From: Siccirubricoccus sp. G192
Lineage (GTDB): Bacteria > Pseudomonadota > Alphaproteobacteria > Acetobacterales > Acetobacteraceae
Direction: 5' to 3'
DNA length: 64,000 bases
Assembly (NCBI RefSeq): GCF_019084075.1
Contig: NZ_JAHREN010000001.1
Coordinates: 1,275,501-1,339,500 of the forward strand
The notes under the pieces are model-generated. The model searched no databases. It was not told where the DNA came from and saw only the letters and a program-made list of their open reading frames with translations. Shown here one piece after another: positions 34,315-44,303 of the stretch (within the stretch, counting starts at the first letter, position 1; each line of letters starts with the position of its first letter). Made by a program: the position numbers and the translations under genes.

Positions 34315-35175
34315 TCAGAACGGCGTATCGCCCTTCACCGTGGTGCGGTGCATGTAGCGATCGCCATGCGCCTTGTAGTCGGCCACCGCGTAATGCATGG
34401 CGCAGCGATTGTCCCAGATCACCAGGTCGTGCCGCTGCCAGCGGTGGCGGTAGACATTCTCCGGCAGCGTCGCGTGCTCGAAGAGGAATTCCAGGATGGC
34501 ATCGCTCTCCCGCGGGGCCATGCCGAGGATGTGGGAGGTGAAGCCGCGATTCACGAACAGCGCCTTGCGGCCGCTCTCGGGATGCGTCCGCACTATCGGG
34601 TGGGTGGCCCGCTTCGCGGCAGCCTCCTCGAAATTGCCCTCGTATTCCTTGCCGTAGCTGGTCTTCAGCACCGCCGCGGCCAGGCTATGCACCGCCTGCA
34701 GCCCCTCCAGCATGCGCTGCATCGGCGCCGACAGGGTCTCATGGGCCTGATACATGTCGGCGAAGATCGTGTCGCCGCCGATCGGCGGGATCTCCAGCGC
34801 ATGCAGCAGCGAGGCCATGGGCGGGCTGGGCTGCCAGGAACCGTCGGAATGCCAGTAGGTGCCGGCATCCTCGCGCCCCTGCGGCACGCCATCCGTCTTC
34901 TTGTTGGAAACCCGGTAGATCTCGGGGTGGCCGGGCAGGTAGTAGCGCGACAGCGCCGGATTGCCGCCGGCGATGTGCAACTCGCCGAAGCGGCGGCTGA
35001 AGGCGATGTGCTGTTCCGGTGTGATGTCCTGGCCGCGCAGCAGCAGGATGCCATTCGCATCCAGCCAAGCCTGGCGGATCTCCCCGAACAGATTGTCCCC
35101 CAGCGGCCGCGACAGGTCGAGGCCAAGCACTTCGGCGCCGAATCCCGGTGAGACCGGGCGGATCGCCAGGGTCAT
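34315..35175 (-). CDS. TauD/TfdA family alpha-ketoglutarate-dependent dioxygenase
   Basis: This 286-aa Fe(II)/2-oxoglutarate enzyme has the facial triad H and D in DAGTYWHSDGSW, distal His in CAMHYAVADY, and the 2-oxoglutarate arginine in RYMHRTTVKG. It acts on an acidic substrate such as a sulfonate, phenoxy acid or amine; identity unknown. First gene of a leftward operon with a dehydrogenase, Bug receptor and HD protein. Confidence 0.9.
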   Translation of the reverse strand: MTLAIRPVSPGFGAEVLGLDLSRPLGDNLFGEIRQAWLDANGILLLRGQDITPEQHIAFSRRFGELHIAGGNPALSRYYLPGHPEIYRVSNKKTDGVPQGREDAGTYWHSDGSWQPSPPMASLLHALEIPPIGGDTIFADMYQAHETLSAPMQRMLEGLQAVHSLAAAVLKTSYGKEYEGNFEEAAAKRATHPIVRTHPESGRKALFVNRGFTSHILGMAPRESDAILEFLFEHATLPENVYRHRWQRHDLVIWDNRCAMHYAVADYKAHGDRYMHRTTVKGDTPF

Positions 35176-35272
35176 CGCTTCCTCCTCGCTGCGCGTTTGC
35201 GTGGCATGGTGGGACGATGCCGGGAGGGGCGCAAGCGCCCGCGCGCAGGGGTGGCGGAACAGCCCCCGCCCG

Positions 35273-38200
35273 TTACTCCGTCCGGTAGCGCAGATAGAGC
35301 AGGCCGCGCGCCTCGTTCCAATTCGCCGCGCGATCGTAGCGCAGCAATCCGCCGAGCCGAAGCTGCGGCGTCAGCGGATATTCGATATCGCCGCGCAGCC
35401 CGCCGATGAAGCCGCTCTGCGACCGGCCGGGATAGGTGGTGGCCAGCGTGGCGTCGCTCGCCGCCGCCGCGCGCAACTGACCCTGCAACCCGGCATCGCC
35501 CGGGAAGACCGGCGCCGCATCCTCCCGCCAGCTTGCGAAGCCGAGCGTGGCGCCGAGGTGCCAGGCAAGGTCGCCGGACCTGGCCCGGTAATCCACCGGC
35601 AGGTTCAGCGCCGCATAGGATTGCGGGCTGAAATAGCCGCCATGGCCCAGCGTGAAATGCCTGAGGTTCTTGTCATAGGCGAAATAGACCAGGTCGAGCC
35701 CTGCCGTAAGGTCGCTGTCGGGCCGCCGGAACACCAAATAGGAGGCGCCGGCGCCGGCCTCCAGCCGCGCATTGTCCACCACGCCCTGGCCTTCGATCTG
35801 GGCATAGCCGCCGCCGGCATAGAAGGTTACGGGGCCGGTGCCGAATTCCAGCTGCGCCCTCCCTCCCGTGCGGGTGACGCCGCCCCAGACCCGGCCGGTT
35901 CCCGGATCGCGCAGCCCGGCCCAGGACAGCACGCTATCCGTAACCGCCCGCCGCTCGCCCTGGACGCGGAGCCGGAGGGTATCGCCGAGCAGCGGCGCCA
36001 CCTCCACGCCACCGACCAGGTTCTGCTGCCGGAAGCCCAGCGGCGTGGTGCCGATATCCGCGGAGAATCCGTCGCGCTGATAGCCCAGCCCCAGCCCGAG
36101 CCCGGTGGCGGCAACGTCCCGCGGCGCGGTGCCGCCCCCCGGGCCGGCCAGCGGGTTGCTGCCGAAGCGGCGCAGCGTGGCCGTATCGGTCTCCAGGTTG
36201 CCGGCGCTGATGGAGACCGGCGTGGCGCGGAACGCCAGCCGCCCACCGAGGCCACCTGGCGCGAAGGAAGCCTCCGCCTGCGCCGAGAGGTCGTTCAGCC
36301 GGTCCAGCCCGCCGCTGCCCGAACGGCTGCGCACCGCCGGTGAGAGGGTGAAGCGCGGCGCGGTCTCATCCTGCACGGCGGCGAGTTCGCGCGCGATCTC
36401 CCCGGCCAGCGCATCGCGCGGCGCCTGGCTGCCCTCCCCGGCCTCCACGGGTCCGGTGCGCCGGAACGGGTTATCCACGCTGGAGGGCGCGAAACCCGGC
36501 CCCCCGGCCAGGAACACCTGCCCGGCGGCGCGATCCTCGCCCAATTGGGCGCTGCGCTGCGCCGCCGCCGTCTCCAGCGCGCGGAGTGCCCGCCGCTGGT
36601 CGCCGGCGGCGCGGGCGACGCGCGCCTCCATCAGCGAGACCCGCGGCTCGTTCGGCGCCAAGGCGCGCGCCTCCGCCACCAGCGCCTCGGCGCGGCGCAA
36701 CTCGCGGGCGGCCAGCGCCGCATCCACCGCGCCTGCGCGGGCATCGAGGTTGCGGGGGTCGCGGGCCAGCACCGCCGTGGCGATGCGGCCGGCCTCCTCG
36801 GGCTGCCGCGCCCCCTGGTGCAGCCGGGCGAGGGCCAGGTTCGCCGCCGCGTCGCTCGGGTCGCGCGCCAGCACCGGGCGCAGCCGGTCATAGGCGGCGG
36901 CGCGCTCACCGCGCTCGTTCAGCCGGTCGCTGCCGCGCACCGCCACGCCGGATTGCAGGGCGAGAAGCTGCCGCTGCTCCTCCGCCGAAAGCCGCGCCTC
37001 GCCCTGGAGGGTGGCGAGCACCGACTGGGCCGGCCCATCCTGCCCCGCCTCCAGCAGGGCGCCGGCGATGGCAATGCGGGCCGCCGGACTGGGGTTGCGA
37101 TTGGCGGCCAGGGTGGCGCGGGCGGCTTCCTCGGCGCTGCGGCCGTCACCGGCGGCGCCGAAGGCGCGGATCACCGCGGCCGGGCCGGCGCCGCTGGGGT
37201 CGGGCCGGAGCGCGATGGCGAGCAGGCGGGCGCGTCCCTCGATGCCGCCGGCGCGGGCCAGCGCCGCGGCGGCCTCGACCTCGCCGGCGGTGCGGGCGCG
37301 GGCGGCGAGGCGGCCCATATCGGCGGTGCGAAGCCGCGCCGGGATGCGTTCCAGCAGCGCCACCGCTTCCGCCGGGCGCCCATCCTCATCGGCGAAGATC
37401 GCGGCGGCGTGGAGCGAGTCCGGGCTGCCCAGGCGCTCCTCGACCAGGGCGCGCGCCTCGGCCATGCGGCCCTGCCGCCGCAGGGCACGGGCCAGGTCGA
37501 GCCGCGCCCAAGGGTCCGCCGGATCGGCCGCGACCGCAGCGCGGAGCAGCGCCAGGGCGGCATCCGGGTCGGCGGCCCGTGCCGCCTGCTCGCGCAGCGC
37601 GGTGGAGCGGCTCGGCGGCTGGTTGCGGGCAGGCGCCTCGATCCGCCGGGCGAGCGCCTCGGCTTCGGGCCCACGCCCCTGCAACCGCAGGGCACGTTGC
37701 AACCCAGTGAGCGCCGCACCGAAATCGGGCCGCCGCGCCAGCGCCGCGCGGTAGCGCGCCTCCGCCGCCGCCGCATCGCCGCGGCGGAGCAGGATGTCGC
37801 CGAGCAGCGCCTCGGCATCGGCGCGGTCGGGCACCTCGCGCCCGGCGGCGCGGGTGAGCGCGGCCTCGGCGGCCTCGGTTTCCCCGGCGCGCAGCCGGGC
37901 GCGGCCATCGGCCAATTCGGTGGCATAGGCGGCGCCGTCGAGGGCGCGCTGCCACTGCGCCCGGTGCTCCGGCGCGGCGGCGATGGCGGCTTCCAGCAGG
38001 TCCCGGGCCTCGGCCATGCGGCCTTCGCGCAGCCGCACCACGCCAAGCCCGCCCAGCGCATCGGCATCCCGCGGATTGGCCGCGAGCGCCGCCTCGAACC
38101 CCGCCGCGGCCTCGCGCAGGCGATTGGCATTCAGCCGCTCGAAGCCGGCTTGGCGGGCGAGATCGGCGGGGGCGGCGCCGGCCGGCGGGGCCTGCGCCTC

Positions 38201-38977
38201 GGCCAGTCGCCGCGCCATGGCGGAATCGTTCGGCACCTGCCGCAGATAGGCTTCGAGTTCCGGCACGGCGGCGGGCCCGGTGCCAAGCCAGAGCAGCGCC
38301 TGGCGCCACGCTGCGGTGGCGGCGGCGCCTACCGCCGGGTCGGCGGCAAGCCGGCCCAGCAGCGCCATGCCCTCGGCGCGCGATGCCTCGCGATAGGTCA
38401 GCACCTGGGCATGGGCGAGTTGCAGCCGGGCATTGCCCCTGGCCCCTGCCGCCATGGCCGCCAGAGCGTCCCGCGCCTCGGCATGGCCGCCTTCGGTGCC
38501 GGCGAGCAGGGTGTAGAATTCGGGCGCGAGGGCCAGCGGCGGGCGGCTGGCGCCGAACAGCTCGCGGTATCGGGCCACCGCCTCGGCCGTGCGTCCGGCC
38601 TGGGCCAGGCGGCGCGCCTCGGCCAGGCCCGCGCTGTCGAGGCCGGCGCCGCGGATCCCGGCCTCCACCTCGGCGAGGCGGGGGTCGCCGGGCGCGGCCT
38701 GGCGCAGCCGTGCCAGCAGCGCCTCCGCCGCGCTGCGATTGCCGAGCTGCGCCTCGGCCTGGGCCGCGCCGGCCAGGGCCTCGGCATTCGCGGGCTCGGC
38801 GGCCAGCACGCGTTCATAGGTGCGGAGCGCCAGGTCGGCGCGGTTCTGCTGCCGCCAATGGCCGCCCTGCCGCAGCAGCGCCGCGACCGCACCATTCTCC
38901 TGCGCCGAAGCCGGCAGCGCCCAGGCGCCCAGGGAGGCGGCAAGCACCAGGATCGGAAACACCCGCGGCTGGCTCAT
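35273..38977 (-). CDS. bcsC: Cellulose synthase outer-membrane subunit BcsC
   Basis: This 1234-aa exported protein has a signal peptide (VFPILVLAASLGAWALPASA), then about 850 residues of TPR repeats (for example ALRTYERVLAAEPANAEALAG, ALGGLGVVRLREGRMAEARD), then a C-terminal beta-barrel of about 300 residues (DPGTGRVWGGVTRTGGRAQL, AGAGASYLVFRRPDSDL) ending GLLYLRYRTE, an aromatic-rich OMP end. It guides the glucan across the outer membrane. The start overlaps the bcsAB stop by 4 nt. G6 runs in this gene are in frame, unlike elsewhere. Confidence 0.93.
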   Translation of the reverse strand: MSQPRVFPILVLAASLGAWALPASAQENGAVAALLRQGGHWRQQNRADLALRTYERVLAAEPANAEALAGAAQAEAQLGNRSAAEALLARLRQAAPGDPRLAEVEAGIRGAGLDSAGLAEARRLAQAGRTAEAVARYRELFGASRPPLALAPEFYTLLAGTEGGHAEARDALAAMAAGARGNARLQLAHAQVLTYREASRAEGMALLGRLAADPAVGAAATAAWRQALLWLGTGPAAVPELEAYLRQVPNDSAMARRLAEAQAPPAGAAPADLARQAGFERLNANRLREAAAGFEAALAANPRDADALGGLGVVRLREGRMAEARDLLEAAIAAAPEHRAQWQRALDGAAYATELADGRARLRAGETEAAEAALTRAAGREVPDRADAEALLGDILLRRGDAAAAEARYRAALARRPDFGAALTGLQRALRLQGRGPEAEALARRIEAPARNQPPSRSTALREQAARAADPDAALALLRAAVAADPADPWARLDLARALRRQGRMAEARALVEERLGSPDSLHAAAIFADEDGRPAEAVALLERIPARLRTADMGRLAARARTAGEVEAAAALARAGGIEGRARLLAIALRPDPSGAGPAAVIRAFGAAGDGRSAEEAARATLAANRNPSPAARIAIAGALLEAGQDGPAQSVLATLQGEARLSAEEQRQLLALQSGVAVRGSDRLNERGERAAAYDRLRPVLARDPSDAAANLALARLHQGARQPEEAGRIATAVLARDPRNLDARAGAVDAALAARELRRAEALVAEARALAPNEPRVSLMEARVARAAGDQRRALRALETAAAQRSAQLGEDRAAGQVFLAGGPGFAPSSVDNPFRRTGPVEAGEGSQAPRDALAGEIARELAAVQDETAPRFTLSPAVRSRSGSGGLDRLNDLSAQAEASFAPGGLGGRLAFRATPVSISAGNLETDTATLRRFGSNPLAGPGGGTAPRDVAATGLGLGLGYQRDGFSADIGTTPLGFRQQNLVGGVEVAPLLGDTLRLRVQGERRAVTDSVLSWAGLRDPGTGRVWGGVTRTGGRAQLEFGTGPVTFYAGGGYAQIEGQGVVDNARLEAGAGASYLVFRRPDSDLTAGLDLVYFAYDKNLRHFTLGHGGYFSPQSYAALNLPVDYRARSGDLAWHLGATLGFASWREDAAPVFPGDAGLQGQLRAAAASDATLATTYPGRSQSGFIGGLRGDIEYPLTPQLRLGGLLRYDRAANWNEARGLLYLRYRTE

Positions 38978-41900
38978 GGCGTCCTCGCGCGCAGGCGCCG
39001 CGCCGCCCGGGCCCGCAGCGACCGGTGCACCGGCCAGGCGATCAGCAGGCAGGCCAGGGCAAGGATGCCCAGCATCACCTCCGGCCGATGGCCGAAATAG
39101 TATTCGGGCCAGAGCCAGAAGGGCAGCGCGCCATGCTCATAGGTGGCGCCGGTGCGGAAGCCTTCGACGCGGCCGCCGGCCAGCACGGCGAGGTCGCCCT
39201 GCACCCGCGGCTGCTGCAGCGGGTTGCGCAGCGCCGCGGCCATGGCTTCGACGCCGCCCGGCGTGGCGCCGGTCACCACCACGACGGAGCGGCCGGAGCG
39301 CAGCGGCGATTCGAAGCCGATCAGCGCGCCGAAGCCCTCCGCCGGGCCGCCGAGCCGCGCCGCGGCGCGGTTGCGTTCGTCACTGAGCGCCGCGCCACCC
39401 GGGAACATCTCCCGCAATTCCTGCATCGGGCCCGGCAGGGCCAAAGCGAGGCGGTTGCCCTCCAGCCGCACCGGCGCGGCATCGCGCAGCAGCGAGGCCA
39501 GGGCAGCGTGGCGGCCAAGCGTGCCGAGCACGATCAGGTCGCGCTCCGCCGCCTCGCGCAGGCCCGAGGGGCCGCTCACCACGAGGCCGGTCGCCGGATG
39601 CCCGACAATGGCCGCGAGCCGCCCGACCAGGTTCAGCATGGCGGAGATCTCCACCGGGTTCGGCCGCTCCGGCAGCACCACCGCGGTGCCGGAGAGATCG
39701 GCCATGCGGGTGAAGGGAAAGCCCGCGCTGGCGAAGAGCGCGAGATTCGGCAGCACCGTGAAGCGATGCGCGCGGGAGAGGTCGATCGTGCTGTCGGGGT
39801 CGATCGCGGCGTGGATGTCGCCCGGCACCGCCACGCAGTCGCCGCGGTTGAGCGGCCGCATGTCGAAGCGCAGTTGCAGGTCGTTGCTGCCGGACAGGAG
39901 GTAGGGCGGCAGGCTGGCGCTGGCCCGCTCGCGCTCGCCGGGATAGCCGAACCAGCGGGCGGCCTCGGACCAGGGCCAGGACGGCATGGCGGCGCGCAGC
40001 GGCACGCTGCGCAGGAAGGACCCGCTCAGCGCCACATCGAGCCGCGACACGGCGGTATCGAGCACCGGCCCCGGCGGCGTGCGGAAGCGCAGTTCCACCG
40101 GCACGCCGCGCGCCCGCGCGAGATAGAGGTCGGGCGCGGTCCGCACCGGGATGGTGACGGCGCCCGGCGCATAGCCATGCGCCTGCAACTGCTCCGCCTC
40201 CACCAGCTCGCCGAAGCGGACCGGCCGGTCGGGCCGGAGCCAGCGCGGCGCGTCATAGGGCTGGCGCGGCGCCGCCTCCACCGCCTCCAGCATCGCGCTC
40301 TCGCCCGATAGGGCGGCGCGGGCGAGGGCGAGGCCGGTGGCGGCGGTGCTCGCCTCGGCCGGCGTGCGGCCGCCGATCACCAGGATCTGGCCCAGCGGGT
40401 CGTTCGGATTGGGCAGCAGGGCCAGGGTCGGTCCCTGGAAGCGGGGCAGGTCCAGCCCGGCGACCGTGCCCGGCCCTGTCGCGACGAGGATGGCATGGCC
40501 CTGGGAGGGCGGCGTGGCCTGCACCGGGAAGGCGGCGCCACGGTAATCGGCCAGCATGGCGAACCAGGAGGTGGCGATGGCGGCGGCCCGCAGCGTCTCG
40601 GTGCCTGGCTCGGGCGGCAGGATCACCGGCAGGGTCAGGGCGCTGCGCATTTGCCGCGGGTCGAAGAAGGGCTCCGGCAGCCGCGCCAGGTCGCGCGGCA
40701 GGACCAGCCGCTCCAGGGTGAGGTGCAGGCTCGACAAGTCCGAAACCGTCGCCCAGAGCAGGCCGGAGAGCGGGTCGTTGCATTCCTGGGTATAGCGACC
40801 GGAGAAGCGGAAATTCAGCCGGTTGAGGTCGCTGAAGAACAGCGGGCTGACCTGGAACTCGATCGGCCCGAAGGCCGGCCGCGCCCGATCCGGCTGGATG
40901 GCACCGATGAATTCCTCGTTCAGCGTGATCGCGATCTGGCTGAGCTCCGCGATCAGCCCGGGCGAGGTGGCGCCCGAGACGACGAGCCGCGCGCCCGTCA
41001 CCACCTCATCGCCGCGCACCCCGAACTGCACCCCTTGCAGGTCGGAGATGCCGCGCATCTGCATCGGGCCGCCGAGGCCCAATTGGCGGAGGGTGACGTT
41101 GACCTGGCGGGCGGCGGGTGGCGCCGGCGTGGCGGCCGGCTGCGGCAGCTCCGCCCCCGGCGGCAGGGCCAGGGGCGGGATGATCTGCGGCGCCGTGGCC
41201 TGGCCTGCTCCCGCCCGGCCCGGCTGCGCCTGCGCCCCGGCCGTGAGCGTGAGCAGCAGCAGCAGCGCGCCGCCGGCGGTGCGGGCCGCATTGCCGGAAA
41301 GCCGCGGGCGGAGCACCTCGGTGCGGCGTTCCTGCGTGGCGGCGGGGGAGGGGGTGGAAACCGGCCGGCGCGGAGCAACCACCGGTGCGCGGCGCAAGCG
41401 CAGCAGGTGCCAGAGCTGCGACTGCCCGACGAAGGCGGCGCCGGCGCTCGCCACGACGGCCCAGAGGGACCGCAGCGGGCGGTCGCCCTGGTGCCGGTCC
41501 CAGGCGGTCCAGGCATCCGCCCGGCCGAAGACCGCGCGCACGAGGTTGCCCTCGTCCACCAGGCTGCGCGGCGCGAAATTGACATGGACCGAAGCACCGC
41601 TGGCGCGCCGCACCCGGCCGGGGATGGCGACGCGGTCATGGCCGAGATCGATCTCGACCATCGCCTCGCCCGATTCCGGCAGATCCATGCCCGCGACATC
41701 CAGCGAGGCGCCGCCGAGCGAGATGTCGCCGGTAACACCCTCGAAGCGCCTGCCATCGGGCAGGACCAGCGCCGCCGGCAGCGCCACCGGCAGCCGCGAA
41801 TGCGACCGCACCTGCCGCCGCTCGCGGCCCACCGCCAGGCCGGCGGCGACCGGCACCAGGCAGAGCAGGGCCCAGATGCCATTGAGCAGGAAGGCCTGGA

Positions 41901-43500
41901 ATTCCAGCGAGTCCACCGGATTGGCCAGCGCGCCATGCAGGCCGAAGCCGATCCCGGCCAGCAGCAGCAGGGCCAGCACCAGGTTCGGCCAGACGGCGCG
42001 GAGATCGTAGTAGCCCTCGGCCAGCAGCCCGCCCTTGTCGGTCACGTTGAACTTGCCCTTGCGCGGGTTGATGAGGGTCATGATCGTGAGCGGCACCAGG
42101 TAGAGCGCCAGGACGGTCTCGTAGATCTCGCTCCAGAAGGAGTGCCGCACCCCGCCCGCGAGCCGGCTGCCGGTGGCCACCGCATGCACGATATGCGGCC
42201 CCGCATAGGCCAGGATCGCCAGCGGCGAGGCGGCGATCACGTTCTGCCCGAGCAGCAGGAAGGCGAGCGGCGAGGTGAGGAAGACCACCCGCGGCAGCGC
42301 GAACATGAAGTGGAACATCGAGGAGAAGTAGCAAAGCCGCTGCGCCAGGCTGAGGCCGGAGGCGGTGAGCGGATTCTCCACGCGCAGGATCTGGATCATG
42401 CCGCGCGCCCAGCGCATGCGCTGGCCGATATGGATCAGCAGGCGTTCGGTCGCGAGGCCGGAGGCGAGCGGCATGCGCAGATAGGCGGTGTGCCAGCCGC
42501 GGCGCTGCATCCGCAGGCTGCAATGGCAATCCTCCGTCACCGTCTCATGCGGGACGCCGCCCACCTCCAGCAGCGCGGTGCGGCGGATGACGGCGCAGGA
42601 GCCGCAGAAGAAGCTGCCGTTCCAGAGGTCGTTGCCCGGCTGCACCAGGCCGTAGAACATCAGCCCCTCGTTCGGCACGTCGCGGCCGGCGGTGAGGTTC
42701 CGCTCGAAGGGATCGGGGGAGTAGAAGTAGTGCGGCGTCTGCACCATGGCGAGGTGCGCGTCGCGGACCAGCCAGCCCAGGGTGAATTGCAGGAAAGCCC
42801 GGGTGGGCACGTGGTCGCAGTCGAAGATGGCGATGAACTCGCCATCGGTCTGGGCCAGGGCGTGGTTGATGTTGCCGGCCTTGGCGCCCTTGTTGTCCGG
42901 GCGGATGATGTAGCCGGCGCCGCATTCCTCGGCGAAGCGGCGGAATTCCGGCCGGCGGCCGTCATCCAGGATATAGACGTTGAAGCGGTCCTCGGGCCAG
43001 TCCATCGCCAGCGCGGCGAGCACGGTCGGCTTCACCACCTCCATCGACTCGTTGTAGGTCGGGATGAAGACATCCACCTTCGGCCAGGTCTGCGGGTCCT
43101 CCGGCAGCGGCACGGGCTTGCGGTCGAGCGGCGCGAGGGTCTGGAAATAGCCGAGGCAGAGGGAGATGCCGGCATAGACCTCGGCCAGCACCAGGCCGAT
43201 CATGAAGAAGCCCTGCAGGAGGGTCTCGGGCTCCAGCGTCTCGGTGAGCCGCCAATGCAGGTAGCGTAGCGTGACGGCGAGGGACAGCGCGGCGAGGAAG
43301 GCCGAGGCGCGGCGTCCGGGCCGCCGGTTCACCACCAGGAACAGCAGCAGGCAGCCCAGCGCGAAGATCCCCTGCCGCGCCGCATCGAGCGGCACGAAGA
43401 GGATCGGCGGCAGCAGCAGCAGCCCGGCGGCCAGGGAGAGGACGGGCAGGCCCGCATGCCATCCGGACAGCCGCCAGCCCGGCGGCGCGGCAGGGCTCAA
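38974..43500 (-). CDS. bcsAB: Fused cellulose synthase BcsA-BcsB (AcsAB-type)
   Basis: This is one 1508-aa polypeptide. The N-terminal part is BcsA: membrane helices, the GT2 domain with YILDDGRRPEF (about 178), IFDCDHVP (about 225), VTEDCHCS (about 321) and IGQRMRWARG (about 360), then a PilZ domain with RRQVRSHSR and GDISLGGAS (about 560-600) that binds cyclic di-GMP. From about residue 795 it is BcsB: RQVNVTLRQLGLGGPMQMRG, carbohydrate-binding and flavodoxin-like parts, ending with an anchoring helix LGILALACLLIAWPVH. The fusion is known from Komagataeibacter AcsAB (about 1550 aa). The start is TTG 43500, overlapping the bcsQ stop (TTGA). Activation is by c-di-GMP at the PilZ site, from family knowledge. 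Confidence 0.93.
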   Translation of the reverse strand: MSPAAPPGWRLSGWHAGLPVLSLAAGLLLLPPILFVPLDAARQGIFALGCLLLFLVVNRRPGRRASAFLAALSLAVTLRYLHWRLTETLEPETLLQGFFMIGLVLAEVYAGISLCLGYFQTLAPLDRKPVPLPEDPQTWPKVDVFIPTYNESMEVVKPTVLAALAMDWPEDRFNVYILDDGRRPEFRRFAEECGAGYIIRPDNKGAKAGNINHALAQTDGEFIAIFDCDHVPTRAFLQFTLGWLVRDAHLAMVQTPHYFYSPDPFERNLTAGRDVPNEGLMFYGLVQPGNDLWNGSFFCGSCAVIRRTALLEVGGVPHETVTEDCHCSLRMQRRGWHTAYLRMPLASGLATERLLIHIGQRMRWARGMIQILRVENPLTASGLSLAQRLCYFSSMFHFMFALPRVVFLTSPLAFLLLGQNVIAASPLAILAYAGPHIVHAVATGSRLAGGVRHSFWSEIYETVLALYLVPLTIMTLINPRKGKFNVTDKGGLLAEGYYDLRAVWPNLVLALLLLAGIGFGLHGALANPVDSLEFQAFLLNGIWALLCLVPVAAGLAVGRERRQVRSHSRLPVALPAALVLPDGRRFEGVTGDISLGGASLDVAGMDLPESGEAMVEIDLGHDRVAIPGRVRRASGASVHVNFAPRSLVDEGNLVRAVFGRADAWTAWDRHQGDRPLRSLWAVVASAGAAFVGQSQLWHLLRLRRAPVVAPRRPVSTPSPAATQERRTEVLRPRLSGNAARTAGGALLLLLTLTAGAQAQPGRAGAGQATAPQIIPPLALPPGAELPQPAATPAPPAARQVNVTLRQLGLGGPMQMRGISDLQGVQFGVRGDEVVTGARLVVSGATSPGLIAELSQIAITLNEEFIGAIQPDRARPAFGPIEFQVSPLFFSDLNRLNFRFSGRYTQECNDPLSGLLWATVSDLSSLHLTLERLVLPRDLARLPEPFFDPRQMRSALTLPVILPPEPGTETLRAAAIATSWFAMLADYRGAAFPVQATPPSQGHAILVATGPGTVAGLDLPRFQGPTLALLPNPNDPLGQILVIGGRTPAEASTAATGLALARAALSGESAMLEAVEAAPRQPYDAPRWLRPDRPVRFGELVEAEQLQAHGYAPGAVTIPVRTAPDLYLARARGVPVELRFRTPPGPVLDTAVSRLDVALSGSFLRSVPLRAAMPSWPWSEAARWFGYPGERERASASLPPYLLSGSNDLQLRFDMRPLNRGDCVAVPGDIHAAIDPDSTIDLSRAHRFTVLPNLALFASAGFPFTRMADLSGTAVVLPERPNPVEISAMLNLVGRLAAIVGHPATGLVVSGPSGLREAAERDLIVLGTLGRHAALASLLRDAAPVRLEGNRLALALPGPMQELREMFPGGAALSDERNRAAARLGGPAEGFGALIGFESPLRSGRSVVVVTGATPGGVEAMAAALRNPLQQPRVQGDLAVLAGGRVEGFRTGATYEHGALPFWLWPEYYFGHRPEVMLGILALACLLIAWPVHRSLRARAARRLRARTP

Positions 43501-44303
43501 ACCGGCCCCCAGAGGGGTGCCGCCGGCTGCGCCGGCGCCGCGGCGAAGAGCGCGAGATCGACCGTCTGGGCGATATCCTGCAGATCCGCCGCCGCGGGGC
43601 TGTCCGGGGCATGGTCCGCGACCAGCCGCTGGCAGGCGAGCGCCTCGGCCACCGCCATGTCGCGGCAGATGGCGCCGAGCAGGCGCGGGCCGAAATGCCG
43701 CGCCATGGCGCCGGCCACTTCGGTCGAGAGCCGGGAGCCCGATTCCACCTCGTTCAGCACGACGCGCATGCGGGCCGCGAAGAGGCCGCCCAGGGTGCCG
43801 CGGCCGAGGAACCGGCCGGATTCGAGTTCCGGCAATTGGGCCGTGCTGCCGCCATCGGCGAGCAGCACGATGGCCAGGGTGGCGGCATGCGGCACCAGCG
43901 CGGCCAGCGCCCGGGAAGGCCCCGGCGCGGTATCCGCGACCACGACGAGATCGGGGTCGGCCAGGATGGCGCGCAGCGGCGCGCCGAGCAGGTCGGGGTC
44001 CCGCTCCATCGCGGCGGCCAGCGCGAGGACGCCGCGCGCATCCACCGTGCCATGCGGCAGCAGCCGGACGCCGGAGGGCGTTTCGCGGATCGCGGCCCGC
44101 CAGTCCGGGCGCCGCGGCAGCCCCGCCATGAAGCCCGCATGGTCGTCCAGCGGCAGGCCGAAATGCAGGCGCAGCGCATTCTGCGGATCGCAATCGATGG
44201 CCAGCACACGCCGGCCGGCGCGGCACAGCGCATGGGCGAGATTCGCGGCAACCATGGTCTTGCCGACGCCGCCTTTCGGCGAGGCGATGCAGACGAGCGG
44301 CAT
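43497..44303 (-). CDS. bcsQ: Cellulose biosynthesis protein BcsQ (ParA/MinD-like ATPase)
   Basis: This 268-aa P-loop ATPase has the deviant Walker A SPKGGVGKTMVAANLAHAL, then LAIDCDPQNALRLHFGLP and VVVADTAPGPSRALAALVPH. BcsQ proteins help place or assemble the cellulose synthase at the membrane. ATG 44303 gives MPLVCIASPKGG and overlaps the previous gene stop by 4 nt; the stop overlaps the TTG of bcsAB. Confidence 0.9.
   Translation of the reverse strand: MPLVCIASPKGGVGKTMVAANLAHALCRAGRRVLAIDCDPQNALRLHFGLPLDDHAGFMAGLPRRPDWRAAIRETPSGVRLLPHGTVDARGVLALAAAMERDPDLLGAPLRAILADPDLVVVADTAPGPSRALAALVPHAATLAIVLLADGGSTAQLPELESGRFLGRGTLGGLFAARMRVVLNEVESGSRLSTEVAGAMARHFGPRLLGAICRDMAVAEALACQRLVADHAPDSPAAADLQDIAQTVDLALFAAAPAQPAAPLWGPV

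Noticed and set aside
36545..39100. 851-codon open frame opposite bcsC
   Set aside because: Antisense shadow of the TPR repeats; composition is repetitive and no start or ribosome site is convincing.
40495..43269. 924-codon open frame opposite bcsAB
   Set aside because: It is an antisense shadow in very GC-rich DNA: Arg/Gly/Gln/His-rich with no domain-like sequence, and the opposite strand is unmistakable cellulose synthase.
43501..44226. N-terminal extension of BcsAB to 1750 residues
   Set aside because: The upstream part of that frame lies entirely within bcsQ in another frame and is not protein-like; the TTG at 43500 fits the operon overlap.
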